In this document: positions 1 through 7,691 of the stretch, piece after piece
Numbering within the stretch: position 1 is the stretch's first letter
Layout: each line of letters opens with the position of its first letter
Assembly (NCBI GenBank): GCA_963601575.1
Contig: CAVCFO010000006.1
Location: forward strand, 14,012-78,011
Direction: 5' to 3'
Origin: CAG-238 sp963601575
Lineage (GTDB): Bacteria > Bacillota > Clostridia > Peptostreptococcales > Anaerovoracaceae
DNA: 64,000 nt
Made by a program: the position numbers and the translations under genes
Notes under the pieces: generated by a model
Database searches by the model: none
What the model was told of the DNA's origin: nothing
Seen by the model: only the letters and a program-made list of their open reading frames with translations

Positions 1-2
1 CC

Positions 3-146
3 TTCTATAAGCACGGAGTTACAGGAGTCGTTCTCGAGTGGCTCGACAGCGGGATGAAACAGGAGCCCGGAGAAAGAATTGAGCGCATGGGCTATATCTT
101 GCGAGGAAGCGCAAGAAAATGTCTGGAAAAGGTATCAGATAAATAA
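3..146 (+). CDS. C-terminal fragment of a TetR-like transcriptional regulator (5' end outside window)
   Basis: An open frame runs from the window edge to a TAA at 144-146, giving 47 residues. The fragment has the pattern YKHGVTGVVLEWLDSGMK, then a short acidic stretch and a terminal helix. This resembles the last helices of the ligand-binding domain of TetR/AcrR regulators that end with an 'EWL..GM' helix. The DNA-binding half lies outside the window, so the assignment rests on a short tail and is tentative. It is followed 54 bp later by tgt on the same strand. Confidence 0.45.
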   Translation, partial: FYKHGVTGVVLEWLDSGMKQEPGERIERMGYILRGSARKCLEKVSDK

Positions 147-199
147 AATTAGATAAAAGAAAAAGGAGGGCGTCGCACGGAATCAGCGGCGCGGACTAT

Positions 200-1321
200 A
201 TGAAACATGCAGTAACATACGATCTGCTAAAAACAGATCAGAAGACCCGTGCGAGGAGGGGAACTATTCATACTCCGCACGGAGACATACAGACGCCGGT
301 TTTCATGCCGGTAGGAACTCAGGCAACCGTAAAGGCGATGAGACCCGAACAGGTAAAGGAAATGGGAGCCGAGATAATCCTCTCAAACACCTATCATCTT
401 TATCTTCGGCCCGGACACGAGATCGTAAGAGAAGCCGGGGGCCTTCACAAATTCATGAACTGGGACAGAGCAATTCTCACCGACAGCGGAGGGTTTCAGG
501 TATTTTCATTAGGGAAACTCCGCAAGATAACAGAAGAAGGTGTGAAGTTCCGTTCCCATATCGACGGCTCGGCACACATGATTTCTCCGGAAAAATCAAT
601 AGAAATCCAAAATGCTCTGGGCTCCGATATCATGATGGCATTCGACGAATGTGCCCCTTATCCTGCCGACAGAAGATACGTAAAAAACTCCCTTGAACGC
701 ACCACCAGATGGCTGAGACGCTGCAAGGACTATCACAAGGATTGGGAAAGACAGTCGCTTTTCGGTATCATGCAAGGCGGAATGTACAAAGATCTTCGAA
801 AACAGAGCGCCGAAGAGATCGTTGACATGGATCTTCCCGGATATGCCATCGGAGGACTCTCTGTGGGCGAGCCGAAGGAACTTATGCTGGACATCCTGGA
901 CGACTGCGTGGAATACTTGCCAAAGGAAAAGGCAAGATATCTCATGGGGGTTGGCACACCGGACTACCTTTTCGAGGGTGTTGAGCGTGGAGTAGACATG
1001 TTCGACTGCGTTTTGCCCACAAGAATTGCGCGTCACGGACTTGCCATGACATCTCATGGCAGGGTAAATATAAAAAATGCGAAGTATGAGCGGGATTTTG
1101 AACCGCTGGATAGCGAATGCACATGCTATACCTGCCGAAATTATACTAAGGCATATCTAAGGCACCTTTATAAGGCGGACGAGATGCTTTCGGCGATGCT
1201 GCTTTCGAATCACAACCTGCATTTTCTAGTAAATATGATGGCGAACATCCGAAAGGCGATCGAAGAAGAACGCTTTTCCGAGTACAAGAAGGAGTTTTAC
1301 GACAAATATGGCAGGTTTTAA
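200..1321 (+). CDS. tgt: Queuine/preQ1 tRNA-ribosyltransferase (Tgt)
   Basis: This 373-aa protein exchanges the guanine at the wobble position (G34) of GUN-anticodon tRNAs for a queuosine precursor base, in the cytosol. It has the family's usual length and its landmarks: the FMPVGTQATVKAM segment, the NTYHLYLRPG loop, LTDSGGFQVFSLG with the catalytic Asp, GGLSVGEP, the second catalytic Asp in the FDCVLPTR motif, and a C-terminal zinc site (CTCYTC followed by a distal His). The only good purine-rich ribosome binding site (around 163-170) is about 30 bp from the ATG, which is unusual, but there is no in-frame start closer to it. The 3' end overlaps the next gene by 14 bp, so the two are probably co-translated. 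Confidence 0.96.
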   Translation: MKHAVTYDLLKTDQKTRARRGTIHTPHGDIQTPVFMPVGTQATVKAMRPEQVKEMGAEIILSNTYHLYLRPGHEIVREAGGLHKFMNWDRAILTDSGGFQVFSLGKLRKITEEGVKFRSHIDGSAHMISPEKSIEIQNALGSDIMMAFDECAPYPADRRYVKNSLERTTRWLRRCKDYHKDWERQSLFGIMQGGMYKDLRKQSAEEIVDMDLPGYAIGGLSVGEPKELMLDILDDCVEYLPKEKARYLMGVGTPDYLFEGVERGVDMFDCVLPTRIARHGLAMTSHGRVNIKNAKYERDFEPLDSECTCYTCRNYTKAYLRHLYKADEMLSAMLLSNHNLHFLVNMMANIRKAIEEERFSEYKKEFYDKYGRF

Positions 1322-2495
1322 TGAGAATAATGATGCGATACGTCCAATCTGCCCTCATAGCGAGTTTTGCGGAGGCTGCGTATATCAAGGCCGGTCATAC
1401 GAGCAGCAGCTTGAGGACAAAGAGAAGCAGGTTCTCGGATTCTTGGAAGCGAAGAAAGTTGTGCCCGAAAAATTAGACAAAATAGAGGGCTGCAAGGGAT
1501 GCTACGGCTATCGCAATAAAATGGAATATACCTTTGGAGATTTCGTAAAGGACGGCGAGACGACCCTAGGGATGCACCGAAAAAAGAATTTCATGTCCAT
1601 CGTAACGGTTGATAAGTGCCAGCTCGTGGACGAAGATTTCAATAGGATTTTGGATGCAACGCTTGAATTTGTAAATGAAAAAGGTTATCCATTCTATCAC
1701 AAGAGATCCCACGAGGGGATGATGCGAAATCTGATTATCCGAAGGGGGATAAGAACGGGAGAACTCCTCATAAACATCGTAACAACCTCAGAAGAAGGGT
1801 TTGACGAGAAAGCGTTTACAGACAAGCTCCTGTCGCTTTCGCTGAACAATAATATAGTAGGAATCCTGAGGACATTCAACGATAATCTTGCAGATGCGGT
1901 GAATTGCCAGAGTCTCAAAACCCTCTGGGGACGGGATTATTATATGGAAAAAATCCTCGGACTCGATTTTAAGGTAAGCGCATTCTCCTTCTTTCAGACG
2001 AATGTTGAGGCCGCAGAAAGACTTTATTCCGAGGCGCTTGCGATGGTCGATTCCTTCGAAGGAAAGTCGGTATTTGACCTGTACTGCGGCACCGGAACAA
2101 TAACGCAGATTCTCGCACTAAAGGCAAGATCGGTTATAGGAATCGAGCTTGTAAGCGAGGCAGTGGATGCGGCGCGCGAAAATGCGAGGCAAAACGGGCT
2201 TACGAATTGCAGTTTCATAGCAGGAGATGTCTTCGAGGCACTAAAAACGGTTACGGAGAAGCCCGATGTGATAGTTGTCGATCCACCGCGGGTTGGCATA
2301 CAGCCGAAGGCTCTTGACAAAATCATAGATTACGGAGTTCCGGAGATCATATATATTTCGTGCAACCCAAAGACAATGGCAGATAACCTGAAATATATGG
2401 AGTATTACGGCTACGAGTGCGTTTATCTCAAGCCTTTTGACAATTTTCCGCTCACGAAGCACATCGAAAGCATTGCCTTGCTGAGAAAGAAATAA
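1308..2495 (+). CDS. rlmD: RlmD/TrmA-family rRNA (uracil-C5) methyltransferase
   Basis: This 395-aa SAM-dependent methyltransferase is predicted to form 5-methyluridine in 23S rRNA (or tRNA). An N-terminal cysteine set (CPHSEFCGGC, then a Cys near residue 62) matches the 4Fe-4S cluster site of RlmD-type enzymes. The Rossmann SAM-binding motif FDLYCGTGTI is followed by VVDPPRVG, and the catalytic nucleophile lies in ISCNPKTM (Cys352). The usual N-terminal TRAM domain is missing, so this is a compact version. The start lies inside the end of tgt, with AAGGAG 13 bp upstream of the ATG. Firmicute paralogues methylate different uridines, so the exact target base is not certain. Confidence 0.85.
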   Translation: MAGFNENNDAIRPICPHSEFCGGCVYQGRSYEQQLEDKEKQVLGFLEAKKVVPEKLDKIEGCKGCYGYRNKMEYTFGDFVKDGETTLGMHRKKNFMSIVTVDKCQLVDEDFNRILDATLEFVNEKGYPFYHKRSHEGMMRNLIIRRGIRTGELLINIVTTSEEGFDEKAFTDKLLSLSLNNNIVGILRTFNDNLADAVNCQSLKTLWGRDYYMEKILGLDFKVSAFSFFQTNVEAAERLYSEALAMVDSFEGKSVFDLYCGTGTITQILALKARSVIGIELVSEAVDAARENARQNGLTNCSFIAGDVFEALKTVTEKPDVIVVDPPRVGIQPKALDKIIDYGVPEIIYISCNPKTMADNLKYMEYYGYECVYLKPFDNFPLTKHIESIALLRKK

Positions 2496-2522
2496 AAATG
2501 CTAAGATTTCGCAAAAAAAGAC

Positions 2523-2551
2523 TTTACATTTTGTATATCGAGGTTTATTAT
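2523..2551 (+). promoter_or_regulatory. Sigma-A-type promoter for the M20 peptidase/transporter pair
   Basis: TTTACA (2523-2528) and TATTAT (2546-2551) are separated by 17 bp, in the 90-bp gap after the methyltransferase gene and 35 bp before the peptidase ATG. Confidence 0.5.
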
Positions 2552-2585
2552 AAACTATTATAAAAAAAAGGAGGACACGGCAAAG

Positions 2586-3656
2586 ATGGATGCGAAGACG
2601 ATTTTGAAGGATTTAGTGGCTTTCAACACGATCGGCGACAAAGAAAATCATCAGATAATGGACTATATCGACGATTTTCTTTCAAAGCTTGGATTTTCTG
2701 TTGAGAGACTGAAAAATAACGAAAATGGCAAAGAAGTTTTGATAGGAAAATATGGAAAAAATCCCGCAATTGGATTTCTCGGGCATACAGATACCGTGGA
2801 CATAACAGAAGGCTGGGTGACAAAGCCGCACGAGCTGACAGAAAAGGACGGAGTGCTATACGGGCTGGGAGCCTGCGACATGAAGGGCGGGATCGCCGCA
2901 TTCCTTGCGGCAATCGCAAATACGGATCTTTCCAAACTAAAGAGGGGAATTGCGGTATATTGCACATACGACGAGGAGATAATGTTCGGAGGCGTAAAAG
3001 ACTTGGTACAGGCAAGCCCGGAGTTTCCGCAGCATGTGATTATAGCAGAGCCCACGGATCTGATTCCTATGATCGGTTCCAAAGGGCTACTCGAATATAT
3101 ATTTACATTTAAGGGTGTGACGACACATTCGAGCATGCCTATCGACGGCAAAAGCTCAAACAAGAATGCCGTAAGATTTCTTAATCGCATGATGGATTTC
3201 GAAAATGAGCTTCGAAAAACGCCGAATACATTCTTCGGAGTACCGTATTGCACGATGAATATCGGAATAATCGAAGGCGGAACATCGATAAACAAGGTGC
3301 CGGACAAGACTACGGTATATCTGGACTTTCGTATCTGTGACTCAGAGAGGGAATATCCGCTTATAAGAAAAGCAGTAGATGAGGCACTCGAGGGTCTTGG
3401 TGGCGAATATGAAATCATCAACGACATACCTTCGTTCCAAAACAGGAGCGAGCTTGTTCAAATATACGAAGAAAAAACCGGGAAAAAGGGAATGCCTTTC
3501 TTCGGGATAACGGAGGCTTCGTTCTTCGAAGGCGACCGCGTTATCATAGGTCCCGGTCCAATGACCGCACATGAAGCAAGCGAGCATATCACGGTAGAGT
3601 CACTACATAATACAACGACACTCTACGAAGATATGATTCGCAAGCTCTGTGAATAA
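2586..3656 (+). CDS. M20-family metallopeptidase/deacylase (ArgE/DapE-like)
   Basis: This 356-aa cytosolic zinc hydrolase belongs to the M20 family, which removes acyl groups from amino acids or cleaves short peptides. All metal ligands and catalytic residues are visible: His67 and the Asp of GHTDTVD, the bridging Asp98 in CDMKGG, the catalytic Glu pair in YDEEIMFGG (about 130-131), the Glu of AEPTD, and the last His in TAHEASEH. The dimerisation domain lies between about residues 170 and 280. AAAGGAGG precedes the ATG. It is followed 54 bp later by a YfcC-type transporter, which suggests that the substrate is imported, or the product exported, by that carrier. The substrate itself (acetylornithine, succinyl-diaminopimelate or a dipeptide) cannot be read from sequence. 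Confidence 0.85.
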   Translation: MDAKTILKDLVAFNTIGDKENHQIMDYIDDFLSKLGFSVERLKNNENGKEVLIGKYGKNPAIGFLGHTDTVDITEGWVTKPHELTEKDGVLYGLGACDMKGGIAAFLAAIANTDLSKLKRGIAVYCTYDEEIMFGGVKDLVQASPEFPQHVIIAEPTDLIPMIGSKGLLEYIFTFKGVTTHSSMPIDGKSSNKNAVRFLNRMMDFENELRKTPNTFFGVPYCTMNIGIIEGGTSINKVPDKTTVYLDFRICDSEREYPLIRKAVDEALEGLGGEYEIINDIPSFQNRSELVQIYEEKTGKKGMPFFGITEASFFEGDRVIIGPGPMTAHEASEHITVESLHNTTTLYEDMIRKLCE

Positions 3657-3710
3657 TAAATTCAGTTTATGATTCGTTATTTCATTAAAAGACAGAAAAG
3701 GAGGACGATT

Positions 3711-5129
3711 ATGGGTAACGGTCCAAAAATCGGCGAGAAGAAAAAATTTAATCTTCCGCATACTTTTATCATCTTATTCGCAATTATCGTAGTCTGCGCC
3801 ATCCTGACCTGGGTTATTCCGGCAGGCTCATTCGACTACATGGAGAATGCTGATGGCAGACAGGTTGCAATTGCAGGTACTTGGCACGAAGTAGATGATG
3901 TGTCACCGGTAGGCCCTTTCAGAGTTTTCGAACTCGTCTATGAGGGCATGGTTGACGCAGCTGACATCTCGTTCCTTGTATTCATCACTTATGCTTCCGT
4001 AGTATTCGTAATTAAATCCGGAGCATTTGACGGCGCTGTTGCAGCTCTTCTTAAGGTTTTCAAAGGTAAGAGCTCACTCATCACAATCCCGGTATTCATG
4101 CTCATCATCGGTCTTGGTTCATCCACGATCGGTATGTTCGAAGAATGGCTCCCATTCATCCCGGTATTTGCCGCAATTTATGTGGGCATGGGATATGACG
4201 CGCTGGTAGGTCTTGCGGTTATCGCATTCGGTGCCGGCATGGGATATTCCGGCGCTATGATGAACCCGTTCACCGTAGGTGTTGCTCAGGGTATCGCAGA
4301 AGTAACCTACATGTCAGGCTCCGGCTACCGTCTCATCTGCCACCTTTGCATGTGGGCAGTTGCAGCGGCTGTAACCATGAAATATGCAGCAAAGGTTCAC
4401 GACGATCCGACCAAGTCATATCTTTATGGTACAAAGCTCGAAGAAATCTCAAGCGAAAAGGCTGTAGATGTAGAAAATCTCGAATTCGGTATCAAACAAA
4501 AACTCGTACTTGCTGACCTTATCATCACGATTCTGCTCGTTGTTTACGGCGTTATCAAGCTTGGCTGGTACTTCTCACAGATCTGCGGCATCTTCCTTAT
4601 CATGGCTATCGTTTGCGCGATTATCATGAGATGGGATCTGAATACGATCGGTACAACCTTCGCAGTAGGCTTCCAGGAAGCTACTACGGCAGCTATCATG
4701 ATCGGTATTGCAAGAGGCGTAAAACTGGTGCTGGTTGAAGGCGGCATAATCGATACAGTTGTATACGGTTTCACACTTCCGCTTTCGCACCTTCCGGCTT
4801 GGCTCTCCGCAGTTGCAATGCTCATCATGCAGACACTCCTCAACTTCTTCATTCCGTCAGGTTCCGGTCAGGCAGCAGTTTCGATGCCAATCATGGCTCC
4901 GGTTGCAGACCTTCTGGGAATCACAAGAGACACGGCAGTACTTGCATTCCAGTTCGGTGACGGTTTATCCAACATCATCTGGCCGACAGCTTATGCTGCA
5001 GTAATGGCAGGTCTTGCAGGTGTTCCGCTCGAAAAATGGTGGAAGTTCGCATTCAAGCTGTTCGGACTCATCATCATAGTTCAGGCAATCTTGATGGTAA
5101 TTGCAGTTGCCATTAACTTCGGAGGCTAA
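3711..5129 (+). CDS. YfcC-family basic amino acid / C4-dicarboxylate-type membrane carrier
   Basis: This 472-aa polytopic inner-membrane protein has about 11-12 hydrophobic helices, beginning with HTFIILFAIIVVCAILTWVI just after a short cytosolic tail. The sequence PAGSFDYM after helix 1, the GLGSSTIGMFEEWLPFIPVF loop and the C-terminal NFFIPSGSGQAA motif are typical of the YfcC/DcuC-related 'SdpC-like' carriers, often annotated as arginine/ornithine or dipeptide transporters. An upstream in-frame ATG at 3669 exists, but AAAGGAGG sits 7 bp before the ATG at 3711, so I use the latter. It probably forms an operon with the M20 hydrolase. Confidence 0.82.
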   Translation: MGNGPKIGEKKKFNLPHTFIILFAIIVVCAILTWVIPAGSFDYMENADGRQVAIAGTWHEVDDVSPVGPFRVFELVYEGMVDAADISFLVFITYASVVFVIKSGAFDGAVAALLKVFKGKSSLITIPVFMLIIGLGSSTIGMFEEWLPFIPVFAAIYVGMGYDALVGLAVIAFGAGMGYSGAMMNPFTVGVAQGIAEVTYMSGSGYRLICHLCMWAVAAAVTMKYAAKVHDDPTKSYLYGTKLEEISSEKAVDVENLEFGIKQKLVLADLIITILLVVYGVIKLGWYFSQICGIFLIMAIVCAIIMRWDLNTIGTTFAVGFQEATTAAIMIGIARGVKLVLVEGGIIDTVVYGFTLPLSHLPAWLSAVAMLIMQTLLNFFIPSGSGQAAVSMPIMAPVADLLGITRDTAVLAFQFGDGLSNIIWPTAYAAVMAGLAGVPLEKWWKFAFKLFGLIIIVQAILMVIAVAINFGG

Positions 5130-5201
5130 ATAGGCGCCATATATCGGCGCTTGCCAAAGAACATTTTCGAATCATAAAACTGCGAGATATATTCTCATAA
5201 G

Positions 5202-5227
5202 AAAATCGCCCCGAATGGGGCGATTTT
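5202..5227 (+). terminator. Rho-independent terminator after the carrier gene
   Basis: An 11-bp perfect stem (AAAATCGCCCC paired with GGGGCGATTTT) with a 4-base loop. The A/T arms make it usable from both strands, so it may also end the convergent gene whose stop lies at 5390. Confidence 0.85.
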
Positions 5228-5233
5228 TGCTTG

Positions 5234-5375
5234 GTATGACGGGCATGCCGTTCGTCTGTGGTGAAAGTCCACAAGGGGCGAAGTTGCCAGCGAACCCGAA
5301 AGCGACTTGCAAGGTTCACATCGTCAGGTGTGGGCCAGAAGAAGCAATAGCAATTTGCAAGGCTTCTTGTCTATA
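5234..5375 (+). mobile_element. Group IIC intron 5' (domain I) remnant, no ORF
   Basis: Directly behind the terminator the sequence begins GTATGACGGGCATG and continues with GTCTGTGGTGAAAGTCCAC, CGAACCCGAAAGCG, GCAAGGTTCACATCGTCAGG and AGAAGAAGCAATAGC. This order of short motifs matches the 5' end and domain I of group II introns of class C (for example the Oceanobacillus iheyensis type). Class C introns characteristically insert just 3' of terminator hairpins, as seen here. No reverse transcriptase or domain V/VI is present, because the next gene (minus strand) begins within 20 bp. A shorter copy of the same 5' end lies at 36556-36595, also behind a terminator. Confidence 0.7.
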
Positions 5376-5389
5376 GATGGCCTTGCGGC

Positions 5390-6868
5390 TTACTTGCTTT
5401 GCGCTGCTGCATTCGATGAGGCAAGGAAGCTTATCAGCGAGCCTGCAAATTTTTCTTTTGTCTTTTCTGTTACTCCGCAATAGAGCATCGCAATACCTTG
5501 GTTTCCTTCATAAAATACGCTGCAAGGCGTTGCTTCTACGGCATCCTCGACTACCATCTCAGAATCGTGAGTATATGATAAGAAGCTTTCTTCGAATTCT
5601 TCAAGCAGGGCAGAGGTCTTGCCGCCTCCGCTGTAGACATCGTAGCTCTTCACAGTACGGCTCTTTACATTGCAAAGCCCTGCGATGGTCTTATATGCAT
5701 CGCTTATTTCATCCAATAGCTCGGCAGAGGAACTCATTGCACTGACAGAGATCGAAAGCTTAGATGACTTTGTAGAGATCTTGCCGATATTTGTAACCGC
5801 CGTGATATTTCCGTCGTCATCCTTATAATATATACCGTTAAATGCTGTATACATGAGGCTGATGATGTTCTCAGTTTCTGTTTTGGTAAATACCTTGGAA
5901 GGAACTTTTACTTCCTCATAAGTATATGTAATTTCGGGAAAGTCTCCTGCATATTTATCCATATATTTGGCTATGGCCTTGTCCATTCTGTTTATGAACT
6001 TTTCCTCGTCTGCGGAATTTATGACTATCTTCACGGATGCCTTCGATGGAATCGTATCTGCGCTGTCGCCGCCGCTGAATGACGAAAGTTCAAACAATAG
6101 AGATGTTGATTTGAAATTTGCCAAGAGGCTCCCCAGTGTTTTGATGGGATTCATGGCATAGCTTGCCTCGTGAGACGGGATATTGTCAATGGTGATTTTG
6201 TAAGCCTTATCGTGTGTGGACTCGCATTTTTTTAGCTTGTCGGTGATGAGAAACTGTTTATATCCTCCAGTGGTCGTTGCAACCTTGGAGGAAGATGAGG
6301 CACCGAGCACGAAGACCTTGGTATCGTCTGTGATATAATCAGAAGAAAGACTTTCTGCGCCCAGCATTTGGCCATTTGTACGCGGCATAAATATTATTTT
6401 GAATGCGCCATGCTCCGTAGCATTCTTTGCGACGGTGAGGGCCGTTGCGATAGGCTCGACATAGCTTTCCATATTTGCAGAATCGTATTCGCAGGCTATG
6501 AGCACAGGCTCAAGACCCTTGTAATCTTTTGATGAAGCCTTCAGTGAGAATATGACATTGTTATTTTCATCTTTGGATGCCTTGATGTCCTTATTGGCGG
6601 CCCAGGTTACGAGGTAGTCTGAAACCTTATCGTCACTATTTAGAGTAGCCAGGGAGTCAAATAGGTCTGTTCGATAGGCTCCCAGCTTTTCTGTAACTAT
6701 CTGCTCGAGTGTAGGCTCGACATCGCGATTCGAACGCTCCCAGAAGATGCCGCCCGCAGCAAGGGCTGCAACCAAAACAACTGCGATGCAAATATATATA
6801 GTCTTTCGCTTATTCAAATTTTTTAGATTTGCGAATATATTCAAGATTTTTGATCTATCTTTATCCAT
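5390..6868 (-). CDS. Membrane-anchored PepD-like (M20) protein lacking catalytic residues
   Basis: This 492-aa protein has a short basic cytosolic tail and one N-terminal membrane helix (about residues 22-45, TIYICIAVVLVAALAAGGIF), followed by an extracytoplasmic domain. The fold resembles PepD/M20 dipeptidases: an N-terminal lobe, a dimerisation-type insert beginning near 'KITIDNIPSHEASYAMNP', and a C-terminal lobe whose 'MYTAFNGIYYKDDDGNITAV..NIGKIS' stretch parallels the PepD segment preceding its conserved RS motif. At the expected metal sites the protein has ACEYDSANME instead of a GHxD motif, and no EE pair is visible. It is therefore probably not an active peptidase and may bind peptides or act as a surface scaffold. 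It is transcribed away from the GNAT gene. The inference rests on motif order, not an alignment. Confidence 0.6.
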   Translation of the reverse strand: MDKDRSKILNIFANLKNLNKRKTIYICIAVVLVAALAAGGIFWERSNRDVEPTLEQIVTEKLGAYRTDLFDSLATLNSDDKVSDYLVTWAANKDIKASKDENNNVIFSLKASSKDYKGLEPVLIACEYDSANMESYVEPIATALTVAKNATEHGAFKIIFMPRTNGQMLGAESLSSDYITDDTKVFVLGASSSSKVATTTGGYKQFLITDKLKKCESTHDKAYKITIDNIPSHEASYAMNPIKTLGSLLANFKSTSLLFELSSFSGGDSADTIPSKASVKIVINSADEEKFINRMDKAIAKYMDKYAGDFPEITYTYEEVKVPSKVFTKTETENIISLMYTAFNGIYYKDDDGNITAVTNIGKISTKSSKLSISVSAMSSSAELLDEISDAYKTIAGLCNVKSRTVKSYDVYSGGGKTSALLEEFEESFLSYTHDSEMVVEDAVEATPCSVFYEGNQGIAMLYCGVTEKTKEKFAGSLISFLASSNAAAQSK

Positions 6869-6901
6869 AGTAACCGCCTTATGCTAAGCACTTTTCGTAC
6901 T

Positions 6902-6929
6902 TTGTTTTTCCTCATAAAAATGATATACT
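6902..6929 (+). promoter_or_regulatory. Extended -10 promoter for the GNAT gene
   Basis: TTGTTT (6902-6907), a 16-bp spacer and TATACT (6924-6929) preceded by TGA, 65 bp before the acetyltransferase start in a divergent intergenic region. Confidence 0.5.
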
Positions 6930-6993
6930 GTAGCTATAAACTTACAGTCTGTAATTATAGCACATAATAGATGAAAAGGAAAGTGAAGCTAAT

Positions 6994-7551
6994 ATGAAAA
7001 ATAGTGAGAAAAGAATCGAAGGAGCAAAGATTTTTTTGCGTGAGAGCAGATTTGACGACTGCGAGTACTTCGCAAAATGGGAGCAAGAGGACAGCGTAAC
7101 GGAGTTTTTTACCATAAATAAGGGTAGAAGCTATGAAGAAGTTGTCACGGAGTTTGTTAACCGTAAAGACGATATGGACAAGCTGCAGCTGACGATCTGT
7201 ATGAGGGATAGCGAAAAACCTATCGGAAGGATTTATGTCAGCAATATAGACGACCATTACGATTCCCTTGATATTACTAGAATCTATATAGCTGATAAGG
7301 ATATAAGAGGGCAGGGCCTGGGAGAGGATGCGCTAAGATGCATGCTGAGACTAGCTTTCGAAGAAATGAATATGCAGCGGGTTACGCTGGATCATTTTAC
7401 GGACAACCAAATTGCATCGAAGCTCTATCTGAAAGTAGGATTTTCTTACGAGGGAGTGATGCGAAATGCCGGAAAAAAAGACGGAAGATATGTAGACCTG
7501 CATCTCATGTCGATGCTTCGCCGCGAATATTTTGCCACGAAATCCTTGTAA
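6994..7551 (+). CDS. GNAT-family N-acetyltransferase (RimJ/SpeG-like)
   Basis: This 185-aa cytosolic acetyltransferase fits the GNAT fold. N-terminal strands include KIFLRESRFDDCEYFAKW, the acetyl-CoA pyrophosphate loop is DIRGQGLGEDALRCML (near residues 103-118), and the C-terminal 'VTLDHFTDNQIASKLYLKVGFSYEGVMR' segment is typical of the RimJ/RimL/SpeG branch that acetylates protein N-termini, polyamines or antibiotics. The acceptor cannot be told. It is monocistronic, with its own promoter upstream and the nrdD promoter downstream. Confidence 0.85.
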   Translation: MKNSEKRIEGAKIFLRESRFDDCEYFAKWEQEDSVTEFFTINKGRSYEEVVTEFVNRKDDMDKLQLTICMRDSEKPIGRIYVSNIDDHYDSLDITRIYIADKDIRGQGLGEDALRCMLRLAFEEMNMQRVTLDHFTDNQIASKLYLKVGFSYEGVMRNAGKKDGRYVDLHLMSMLRREYFATKSL

Positions 7552-7583
7552 AAAATATTTCTCAAAAAAACATCTCAACCGTC

Positions 7584-7612
7584 TTGACAATGCGGATATT
7601 TAGTGGTAACTT
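7584..7612 (+). promoter_or_regulatory. nrdDG promoter
   Basis: Consensus TTGACA (7584-7589), a 17-bp spacer and TAACTT (7607-7612). The spacer is occupied by the first of two NrdR-box-like sequences, and the second follows directly downstream of the -10. Confidence 0.65.
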
Positions 7613-7637
7613 TTAATAAGCGCACAAGATATTGTGG
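7591..7637 (+). promoter_or_regulatory. Pair of NrdR boxes overlapping the nrdDG promoter
   Basis: The box at 7622-7637 (GCACAAGATATTGTGG) agrees with the NrdR consensus acaCwAtATaTwGtgt at 13 of 16 positions. A weaker box at 7591-7606 (TGCGGATATTTAGTGG) starts exactly 31 bp upstream. NrdR boxes usually occur as pairs spaced about three helical turns apart, so the spacing supports repression by NrdR-ATP/dATP. The nrdR gene itself is not in the window. Confidence 0.65.
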
Positions 7638-7691
7638 TTTATCGCGAAAATGATAACAAGACAAGTTTGGACAGGAAGGGATGGATTTATC

